Positions 41,501-51,071 of a stretch of DNA of 64,000 nt are shown piece after piece. Position 1 is the stretch's first letter, and each line of letters begins with the position of its first letter. The DNA is taken from contig JAWUZG010000970.1 in NCBI GenBank assembly GCA_036785705.1, positions 1,336,501 to 1,400,500 of the forward strand, written 5' to 3'. Both the position numbers and the translations under genes were made by a program. The stretch is from Acanthornis magna (Eukaryota; Chordata; Aves; Passeriformes; Acanthizidae). The notes beneath the pieces were generated by a model. It made no database searches, was not told the origin of the DNA, and saw nothing but the letters and a program-made list of their open reading frames with translations.

Positions 41501-42366
41501 TTTCTTATACTCCATTTTAAAAATATTGTAGAAGTTTCAAAAATGTCAACTCTGGTACCATATTGTATTTATTTTTTTATGATCAGATTTATGCATTTTA
41601 ATGACATAACACTGTGTAGTTAAATGTAGGAATAGCTTTATTCTATTTTTATACTTGCTCTGCCTGAGTGGTCATAGGAAAAAGACTTTAGGAAGGGCCC
41701 TTATTAGAATAATCTTTTGTGAGCTGACCGTGGAAAGCTAGGCAGTAGTGACCTCTTTGTACCTCACATACCCATCAGGAAAGGCTGAAGCCCCCACACC
41801 ACAATTAGAGGTTTTCCAAACTAGAGGATGTGACTGGTTGGCAGAGGTGGATGCAATGTCAGTCTGACTGACACCCTGTAGTTTCTTGGAAATGTGAAGT
41901 GAGCACAGAAAACACTGATTTTGTTCATTCTGTCTTATTCCACTTGGAGGCTGAATCTATCAAATTTGGAAGTGATGTTTGGGCTTAATGACTTAATCTA
42001 GATAACACTGAGTGTGCCCAATTGCCAGGATATCTGCCTTGGTACATGAAGTGTGGGAAATTTGTATGAATTTTTGGGATTTCACAGGGGTTTTTTTCTT
42101 TAGATTTTCTGATACATGGTGCAAACTCTTGCTTTGGATTTTGAGAGTCAGTTCCATAGAGTGCAAATTATATTTTTTGTAGATAAAGAAAAGTTTTTGT
42201 CTCTTCAGGCTTGCATGTTTAGTTATTGACAGAATCAGCTGGCAGGTGGAACCAGTGATTTCTTCCAGAATGACTAACCCTGATCTTTCTCCACGAATGT
42301 TCATTTAATTAACTAAATTGATGCTAACTCATGATTCATTCCTTCTTTCCAAAGGAAAGATATTGT

Positions 42367-42393
42367 GGGGTGAGGGGGGGTGGTGGGGAGGGG
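42367..42393 (+). promoter_or_regulatory. G-quadruplex motif upstream of the DKTGT exon
   Basis: Four G runs (42367-42370, 42374-42380, 42385-42388, 42390-42393) with loops of 3, 4 and 1 nt on the sense strand. The last G lies 60 nt before the first base of e4. This is just upstream of where the branch point and polypyrimidine tract must lie, so RNA folding here could affect exon recognition; that effect is inferred. Confidence 0.6.
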
Positions 42394-42453
42394 TTTGTGG
42401 CCTTCTCACAGTATTTTTCACTGTTTTGTGATATACTTCTCCTTTTTTTACAG

Positions 42454-42566
42454 GAACACTTACACAGAATGAGATGATATTTAAGCGTCTCCACCTAGGT
42501 ACTGTGTCCTATGGAACAGACACAATGGACGAAATACAGAGTCATATTATAAACTCTTATTCACAG
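42454..42566 (+). CDS. ATP9B: ATP9B exon e4: TGTLT and start of the N-domain region
   Basis: One hundred thirteen bases: two bases completing Gly, then 37 codons. Joined to e3 it gives [19 protein letters not shown], the most conserved stretch of the P-type ATPase family, then [22 protein letters not shown]. The acceptor is ccttttttttacag-like with a strong T tract and a decoy AG further upstream at 42410-42411; the donor CAG|GTATCT is weaker than most in this gene. The exon ends on a codon boundary. The segment after HLGTV leads into the variable linker before the nucleotide-binding domain. Confidence 0.97.
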
Positions 42567-43635
42567 GTATCTCATTTCATAAATCATTTACCTTTAGTAT
42601 CAACGGGGGTGTTTTAACAGCATTGAAGCATTGTGTTTAATGATTATCTCTAGAATGTGGAATGTTACATTGTCATGTGTAGGTATCTCTTAAGAAATAT
42701 GATGGAAGGGAAAAATGTGAGACAGTATATAAGTCTCTCCTGATTCCAATGTTCCTCATAATACCCGCTTAAAGGGATTTACTGTTCTGTTCTCCACTAG
42801 CAGAAATCTATGTTAACCTGTCTGTGCAGTGCAGTCTTCCTCCTGCCAAATCATCTAAGAGTAAGCTCTTCAGTACTGAGACTACAAATTACAAGGAAGT
42901 GTCCAGAAAAACACAAACAGTAATTATATCTTTGAAGATACTCATCAAGAATAGACATTGAAAAGCCACATTAATTGATATAACCAAATGGTATAACAGT
43001 AGTTGTCAAAATAAAACTTGCACAGGTGTATTTAAAATTGTTTTTAAAAAATTTAAGATGATTTCAAACAGCATAAAACTGGCAGGGGGAAAGTGTGAGA
43101 AAATTGAAAACTCCATATGGCTTGAGAGCGAAGTGTTCCTATGATGTATAAAAGTGCTTGGTCTGGAAAGTGTACAAGAGGATTGTGACTCCCTGTCTGT
43201 GTGTGGGTCAGCTGTGGGATGAAGGAGGAAGGTGGAATTCTGCAGGCATTTCCCATGTATGTAAACTGTTTGGGTGCTTTCTGCAAACCTTCCTAAACAC
43301 CTGATTCTACTCCGGGATTAAGATGAACTTTGTACTTTATTTTTTATTTCTATTCTTTGAAACAAAGAAAATAAGAAAATCGACAGAAGAGGAAACAAAT
43401 GAAAGGTTAACTAGTATTTCCGTGTTGTTTACAATATGATAATAAAAATTTATATAAGTTCTTTTCCATAGTGAACTTGGATACACAAACATGACTGCCT
43501 GACCCAGTTAAGTTTGTGGGCTGACCTCCTTGTCTGTGTCTTATTTTCTCTTGTAAAAGGACTGTAGGATCAAGAATTGATTTGAATATCTAGTTGTGCT
43601 GTGTTTTGAGCTATGGCTCCCTACTTATTTCCTTT

Positions 43636-43662
43636 AAATAAAAATAAAAATAAAAATAAAAA
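43636..43662 (+). repeat. (AAAAT)n microsatellite
   Basis: About five units of AAAAT in an intron, likely length-polymorphic. Confidence 0.8.
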
Positions 43663-44267
43663 CTTAATTTGACACCACACTGGACCCAGTTAATACTATG
43701 TAGCTTTTGAGAGGAGAGACAGGAGGGAAAAGGGATGAAATGTGTAAGTTTTAAGTTTGCAGCTTAAACTCTTAATTATTTCCTGTCTATACAATTCAAC
43801 AAATCCCCTTCTTGAATTCTTTTCCTTGGATAAATCTATTTCAATTTAATTCTTAGTAGGTATAGGCATGAATAGTAAGTGAGATACAATAATCATGCCT
43901 TGGAAATGAGATGGGAAGCCCTTTCGCCTGAAGATCAGCAGTCCAAATTTGGTTCAGAATGTGTTACTGACATTAACTGATACTGACTATGTTTATAAAA
44001 ATCACCCAAACCTGCTTTTCTCATAATGTGCCATTTGGGTATTCACAGTAACAACTGTAGCAATAAATAATATTAACTGATAGTCTTGAGATGGCACATC
44101 TTAGTCTGAGTGAGTTTGACCACTAAGCACCAGTCTTCTAGGGGAGGTGCTCACTAATACTCTTTCTATATTTTGCAGTTAAATATGCTATCTGAAAAGA
44201 ACTGCACAGTTCGTGGAATTCTTACTAGTTAAAGCTTTTACTGATTTACTGTCAAATTTTATGAATG

Positions 44268-44281
44268 GTAACCATGGTTAC
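44268..44281. promoter_or_regulatory. RFX X-box-like perfect palindrome
   Basis: GTAACCATGGTTAC is a perfect 14-bp palindrome that fits the GTNRCC-N2-GGYNAC layout of RFX binding sites. It lies in intron sequence between e4 and e5. Binding is inferred from sequence only. Confidence 0.35.
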
Positions 44282-44882
44282 AAGTTTTTAGTAACTGTAA
44301 CAAAATAAGAAATGTGAGAGAAGCTTTTCTTCTCAATTGTGGGGAAAAGATTTCCAAAATGTAGGTTTGCTATTAGTAGATGGTGAAAAGAACCTTCTTG
44401 GAACGTACTTTTTTCAGCTTTATAGAACACTACTTTATGTTTAAATAATGCTGTAATTATGCTTGTGTTAGTAGCAACTCATTAAAACAGAACAATGATG
44501 AAGTCTCAGTAACAAACCAAACAACTACTAAACAATTGTTTCAATCTGAGAAAGTATGGTGAGGTTTTTATTTAATCTATGATAATAGAAACTGCCGGTT
44601 AGCTGGGCAGTGGTTCTTGTGTGACATTGATTTTATCCCTTGTTTGTGTTCTGTTTTATTATTACAGTGGACCTACTAGACTATTGTCATCTTAATGTAA
44701 CACACAAATCTATTATAACCTGATTATATTTCCCCACTGGAAGCATTTTGTGATAGAGGGCATAATCTTTAATGGAATTTGTGTGAAATTAAATTATACA
44801 AGCATCAATAAACATAACATAATTCAGAAGGAGTAAATCAGCTTAATTTATTTGTGACTGTAATGGCATCAGCGTTAGCAGA

Positions 44883-44890
44883 ATGCAAAT
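44883..44890 (+). promoter_or_regulatory. Octamer motif ATGCAAAT
   Basis: Exact POU-factor octamer in a repeat-free stretch of the intron (about 44830-45080). A single 8-mer is expected by chance about once in this length of DNA, so weight is low. Confidence 0.2.
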
Positions 44891-45109
44891 GCAGAGGTTT
44901 AAAGTAGTAGCTGAAAAGCAGTGCCAGATGAGCAGAAAGTTAAACCCTTTATTAGACAACACTGTAATTTGATGGGCAGAATGTTCACGGTTCAGCAGAT
45001 TGCAGTCAGGAGGAAAAAAGCGTGGATTCTGAAAAGGTTTTCTGAGTTACATTGAAGTGAATGGAAGAGTCTGTGGTAGTAGTGCTGATATATTTAATGT
45101 GCTGACTTT

Positions 45110-45167
45110 AAAAAAACCCCAAAACCCAACCAACAAAAACCAATAAACATCCCCCCCAAAAAAAACC
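45110..45167 (+). repeat. A/C-rich low-complexity tract
   Basis: A and C only apart from scattered T, with AAAACCCAACC-type units and a run of seven C. Similar to the tracts at 24960 and 60545. Confidence 0.65.
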
Positions 45168-45493
45168 TTATTTTAACTATTTATGAACAAATAGCATTTT
45201 TGAGAGGAAGATTAGTTTTGTTGTGTGCTTGGGCATTTCTGAAGGATAACTTAAAACAGTGCTAGTTTAATGGTTATGCAACAGTAATGTGATGTTCAAT
45301 TATGTGTCAAACTGTTATTTTGCATGATTATTTCATTAGATTATTGCATTCTTGTAAGGACAAAAATATTTCAGCCTGCAGCAAAAGCATAAAACTGCAT
45401 TAGTTCACAAATAATACAGAAATTGTGTAAGTTATAAATTAAATCAGCAATGTTCATATTTTAATGACTCCTAATATTTATACTTTAAAATTA

Positions 45494-45573
45494 TTCTGGT
45501 TTTGTTCTTCTCTTCTGATCTCATCTTTTTCTGTTCTCTTCTGGTCTCTTCTTCTTCTGATCTCTTCTGATCA
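45494..45573 (+). repeat. TCTTCTGATC-type pyrimidine-rich tandem repeat
   Basis: Imperfect tandem copies of a TTCTCTTCTGATCTC-like unit over about 80 bases, nearly all pyrimidine. It lies about 620 bases upstream of e5. Repeated UCUUC is the sort of sequence bound by PTB-type splicing regulators, but no role is shown. Confidence 0.7.
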
Positions 45574-46187
45574 GCACAAATGTGGTGATCTTTTAAAATA
45601 CAGAGATTTAGGTGAAGATTTAAAAGAAAAGGATTTCTTTTCAGTTTAATGGCACAGGTGAAGAAGAGCAACCAAAGAGCACCCTTGATATTTTGTCTTG
45701 GTGTTTCTGAACTCATCCAGTTGGTTCCTGGTTTAAATACTTTATTTAAAAAAGAAAAAGAAAAAAATAATTCATAGAATGCAAAAGTCATGAAAGGGCT
45801 ATTGTGATGGATCGTTCAAAAATGTAGAATCTGAAGTGAGGTGGCAGGGGTTTCTGCAGAACCCAGTCAGCCTATTCAGCCTTTTTCCTGCATACTTGTT
45901 TTCATTTCACATTTTTCAATTGTCTTCAGGCTCTGTTACTGAAATTTGACTATAAATGCAAGGTGATGAGCCCATAGTTATGTATCATTTCTTAAAAGAA
46001 GTAGATGAGGCTTTTTATGCATCACAAGCTGAATAGCAGTAGGTTATATAAAAATAAATAGATGGTTACTAGCCTTATCATTTATCAACCTTTGTAAAGA
46101 TAACAGTCAGATATAGATATATAAGTATTCATGTTTTGTTTGCATTTTTGAACTTCGGCTCACTGTTCATTGTGTTGGGTCTTAAAG

Positions 46188-46436
46188 GTCCACTCTCAGA
46201 ACAGTGGAAACAGCACGAGCTCAACACCATCCAGGAAACCTCAGCCATCGGCACCCAAAGTGCGAAAGAGCGTCAGCAGTCGGATACACGAAGCGGTGAA
46301 GGCCATCGCCCTCTGCCACAATGTGACCCCGGTGTATGAATCCCGGGCTGGTGTGTCTGCAGAGACAGAATACGCTGAGGTGGATCAGGACTTCAGTGAT
46401 GAAAATCGAACTTACCAGGCTTCCAGCCCTGATGAG
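46188..46436 (+). CDS. ATP9B: ATP9B exon e5: Ser-rich linker and N-domain start
   Basis: Two hundred forty-nine bases, 83 codons, phase 0 at both ends. The peptide opens with a Ser/Thr/Pro-rich linker ([17 protein letters not shown]) characteristic of ATP9B, passes through [20 protein letters not shown] and [12 protein letters not shown], and ends [14 protein letters not shown] and SPDEVALV are standard P4-ATPase N-domain landmarks. The exon is markedly more CpG-rich than the introns. The acceptor (ggtcttaaag) has a poor pyrimidine tract; a second AG twelve bases later, in frame, would drop four residues. The donor is GAG|GTTGGT, with a competing GTATGC four bases downstream. Confidence 0.95.
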
Positions 46437-49388
46437 GTTGGTATGCAAGGCTGAAAATATTCATATCTCTTAAAGAACAGGGTAAACAAAATTAAAAAGA
46501 GAAGAGCTGTGAAAGAAAAGTGTTTTGGGAAGGGGTTTCTTTAAAATTAGTAGTAATCTGGTTTTATTTTTTTCTACACCTTAGGAAAGATCTGGTGTTT
46601 CTTTGTCGCATGAAAATGTTTTCAGTTATTTGACTAAAAGATCTCTGAAGTCAGTGCTTTGGGGACAACACTGTATTGAGGATTGCAATTAAAGTTTTGT
46701 TATTAGCTTTATTCTCAAAACATTAATCCATGTATGAATCATAGTATGCTATTAAAGGGAATGGGAAACTATTCTGAGTGATGGACAACCTGATGCATTA
46801 GCTAGAGATGCTACTAGGTACTGGAGCATATAGATTCTTAACAGGAAAAAACAAACAAACAAACAAAACCCCCAGAAACAAAGAAATGCCATCAAACCTC
46901 AAGTGCTTCTACAGAAAAGTTTTTGAGCTTCAAACTCTAGGCAGCTTCATAATCTTCAGAGTTCTTTCGAAATTGCATCAAGTGTAGCACAAATTTAAAA
47001 CACCATTTCGCTAAAAGCATGCCTTTGACTTCCATTGAAATCCAAATTTTAAACAAATCCCACTGCTTTCATTGGATTTGAGTTATTGTTCTGAATAATC
47101 GTGTTTTGGGCCCTAAATTGATTGCCTAAAATTCAGTCTAAAAAGATATTAGAAGAGAGAGGCTAAGCTCATGTTTCAAAATACTGCAAAGTAAGTTCAC
47201 TTTATAAAAACGTGTGTAGTTGATTTAGTAAAATAGAGAAATAGACTGTTTTGAGGTTGGTTTGCATCTGAAAGGGAGCAGGTTGAAAAATACTTGTTTT
47301 AAAGAATCTCTGGCATTTTCTGAAGGTACTGTTGTTGTAATCCCAGTAGCTTAGTCATAAATAAAATAAGGTTATTGTGAAATGTGAAGAAGGGAGTGTG
47401 TACCTGAAAGCCTAAATATTTTTCTAGCTGTGCAAGTTGTTCTCATATAAGACAACGCTTCTTTCACAAACTTCATCCTGCCACAGCATAGAGTATTATT
47501 CATGGTATACATTTGGTTTTTATGTCTATTATGTCACCATATGTAATGCTAACAAAACTTTAGCAGTTCAAACTGCAGGCTGTAATTGCTGAAAGTAACA
47601 AGTCCATAACAAGTGTTTCTAGGAATGAAAGAAATAAAATTAAATCTGTCTTCATGTAGTACCAAACTAGCAGACATTACATGCATTCCAGATGCCATAA
47701 ACACAGTTCATAGTGTCAAAGGATTGTAGAATATAAAGAAGTGGCTGGTTCTTGGTGACTGAAAAACAGCAGTCAGAACATTTTTAAAAATAAAGTTCTG
47801 GACAGGACTTGAGATGCTGATCTTTGGCTAAGATCAATAATCCATAATACTGTATGTGCTGTTGTATAGTGTGAGCTGCTCCACATCATGAACTGAGAAG
47901 CTGGAAGGGCATTTGTTTATGTTATGTAGTTGTATAATGTGTGACTTGTATTATGCACGTGTACAAATTTCCATCTGCGCATACATTCATATTTACTAAA
48001 TATTTCAGTTTAATAAGCCTGTGAGGTACTACTGAGTGTTATGAATGCCGGCATGAGCAAGGGTCTGCCTATGAAGATATGATGACAATTATAAATCAAG
48101 TAAACATTCTGCTTTAATAACCAAAGGTATTACTAAATCAGGTGAAGAATTGTGCAGTTGTGAGAGACTATGTGAGTTTTTTCTCCCTCTCACTCATCTC
48201 TCCTTTGGGCTTTTGTATATTTGTTCAGTTGTTTGAAACCTGAAAATGCTACCATGAAGAGTAATTCTCCTCCCATATTTACTAAAGGAAGCAGCTGTAA
48301 GACCCAAGAATTATACAAGTGGTGCCCTGGGAAGACAGTAGGGAATTTTACCTTGGAAAGAGGAAAGACAGGAAAGTTGCTAAAGTGAATACAAGAAGCT
48401 GAAAGTTAATACAACAGATCTGGGACTCAGGATGGAAAGGGAGGTGGAAGAAGAAATCAGCAACAAAGAAACTGTTGGTGCTGCAAGGGAGAGAATGCAC
48501 ACATATCCTTTTAATAATGATTTTTTTATCATTTCAACTCATTCATTAAAACTACATGACAGTGAAATGAAATGTTTACATCCTAAAACAGCCTTAAATT
48601 TCCTTTTTGTTTCTCAAAGATACTGCTTGAAACACTAGTAAAATTATCATATTGAACAAATATGCTTTAATATAATGAGAAATTGATGTTAAATGGAGTC
48701 TTATAAAAAGATGAAGCTACAAAAAGCATGTAAACAGCATAAAAATTGCAGCATGACAGAAAAAAGCCTAAGAGTTGAAAGACTAGCAGGTCTTTATCAT
48801 ATTTTTTTTAAGACTTCTATTGATGCAATGTTTGCAAATCACTGGAGCCTAAGGAAAATAATGTAAATGGTTCATTATTTAGCTTATTGAACTTTCCTGC
48901 AGTTAGGTTGACGGATGATGCCAATGTTTCCCAATCACCAAAGTACCATTTTAAAAGCATTTTTTATTGAATAAAGTGCTTTGAATATTGCACCCTGGAG
49001 CTTTATTTAGGGAAATGGTTCAATTGATGTTTTCTGTTTAACCTCAGCACTGACCTATCACAACATATTTGGTTAATAAGCAACATTATCATTTAATAGA
49101 CTTAACCAGTTTTATGCATTATACTTTCTCAACATTGCAACTCTGTTCTCTTAGATTTTGTTTATGGATCTGGCTTGATTGCAGTCTTTTGAAACAAGAT
49201 ACTGTTTGCACAGTTGTCTGTTGCATTATATAATATTGCATGATCACCATAGATGTAAAGTGCAGAGAACAGTATGTAAGTATAAACTATTCTTCCATGT
49301 AGGAAGGTATAAGAAGCAGCTTAGTACTATGCTAACACACTACACACTTAATGAATTGGCTTGAGGAACTCTTTTGAAATTCCTCACA

Positions 49389-49406
49389 TGTGTGTGTGTG
49401 TGTGTG
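49389..49406 (+). repeat. (TG)9 microsatellite
   Basis: Nine TG units followed by interrupted TATGTG. Intronic. Confidence 0.85.
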
Positions 49407-51029
49407 TATGTGCATCCATATACAGATATAATATAGGCATAACAAAGTATGCACATTTAGGAGTAGATATATTCATCATAAAAGAGGTATTTATCTATAG
49501 TTAGAGTAATCTGAGATAAGTAACTGATTTTGTATTCATAATGCAAACCCTACTTATGCCAGGCTCTTTGTTTCTTATGATAAGTGATCAATATTTCATT
49601 TTCTCTGAAAGAGTGGAAAGTTTCATTTGTCTGTCACTTGTCCTCTACAGCTGTAGCATAGCAAACAATAAACATTCACTGAGAACCCACTGGGAAAAAA
49701 AAAAGCAAACCAACAAAACACTAAAATCCAGCTTCTACTTGGCCGTCATAGTGTGGGTTCAGCTCATCTGTAGAAAGCCAACTACCTTAATGTAATGAAC
49801 AATCATAAAAGGATATAAGCTAAGTAGGCAAAGCGATAGAGTTCAAAGGTCAGAGACCCAAGCAATTCAGGGCATGCTATGAACAGGAGCCTTTGAAGAC
49901 CTTTGCTACCCTTGGTCAGAAAAGGTTGATCAGTCATGATTTTTAATGACTGCTTACTCTCATAAACCAGCCATTTATTGGTTGTGCTTTGTCCTGCACT
50001 GTTATAGTCTCAAGCATTTCTAATTCCAGGATCTTGAATATTTAAATACTACTTTAAAGTGGGGTCAGTTATTTAATTCCAACGTTTCTGTCCAGAGACA
50101 ACAGAGTTGCTAAAATTAATTACAAGGATACAAAGCCAATCATTTAAAAACAGACAGGGAAATTATATGCCCTTAGTGAAGCAGCTTTTGTGTTTACAAA
50201 AGTGAAGCTGTAATGTATGAGACATGTTGTATTGTTTAATTCATTTTATTGTGTGTGCTTATTGAAGCAAGACTAATTGTGTTGTTTTGTCAATGTATTG
50301 TGAAAAGCAAATCACTCAGTAGCATAAAACCATCACTTGCGTGACCTTCGAGACCCACAAAGAATAACTACTCCATAGCTTGTCTTGAATATTGATTGGT
50401 AGTTTTTTCACATGATCAAGCTGTATTTTTAGGTTAATAATTTTATTTTAATTATGAAGGGGTTTTTATGAAAAGTGATGGACTGCAAATGCTAGTTATA
50501 CAATCATTGTTTATAAATATAAACAAACCAGCACTGATTGGAGACAGATATGAGTTGTTAAACGATCCTCATGGAAACTCTTGGGAGCATTTGGGCAATG
50601 GGGAAAGGAGATCTCACTGCTCCTTCTGTGTTTCCAAAGCAATAGCCTTAACTTAAAAATACCACACTTAGGATGTCTGTATACCTTAGACAACAGTCTG
50701 ATTTTGAAAGCAGATCCTATTGTCTGAAGTGAAGATGGTCTTAACACTCTGAAAGAAATACAGGTGGGTTACATGAGAATTCTTCTAAGCAGCAAAACTA
50801 GCTTACAAAATTTCCATCCCTTGTCCTTTTTTCTTACCCTACGAGTTGGTCCCTCGTATATGCCAAAACCTTTGAAGACTTTATTTATACAGGTTCTTTT
50901 TTGGTTAAAGTGGTCAGGTTCATAGCATGGCTCCAGGAAAGCTTTGAGCAAAACTGTGGTGGAACTCCCAAACTGCCCTATGAGGTGGAGAACTGCCAAC
51001 AGCAGCCACGAAGCAGTGGATCTTTTTCT

Positions 51030-51071
51030 TAATGTTAGCTCAAAAGAGAATAATGTTAGCTCAAAAGAGAA
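51030..51071 (+). repeat. Perfect 21-bp tandem duplication
   Basis: Two identical 21-base units (core taatgttagctcaaaagaga) lie head to tail with no mismatch, which points to a recent replication-slippage event. Confidence 0.85.

Larger units (their letters stand above)
34016..42453 (+). other. ATP9B: 8.4 kb intron between e3 and e4
   Basis: Divides the DKTGT motif. It has no supported gene. Noted inside are an ERV-LTR-like start at about 38377 (uncertain), a SOX-type palindrome at 37281-37293 in a segment of balanced composition (about 36900-37450), a 17-bp inverted repeat at 41857-41873 and a G-quadruplex motif at 42367-42393, about 60 bases before e4. Antisense frames near 36.1-36.5 kb and overlapping frames near 39.6-40.3 kb show no recognisable domain. 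Confidence 0.82.
42567..46187 (+). other. ATP9B: 3.6 kb intron between e4 and e5
   Basis: No supported gene. Holds an AAAAT microsatellite (43636-43662), a strong-looking unused acceptor at 44177-44178, an RFX-type palindrome (44268-44281), an octamer ATGCAAAT (44883-44890), an A/C-rich tract (45110-45167) and a TCTTCTGATC-type pyrimidine repeat (45494-45573). Confidence 0.82.
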
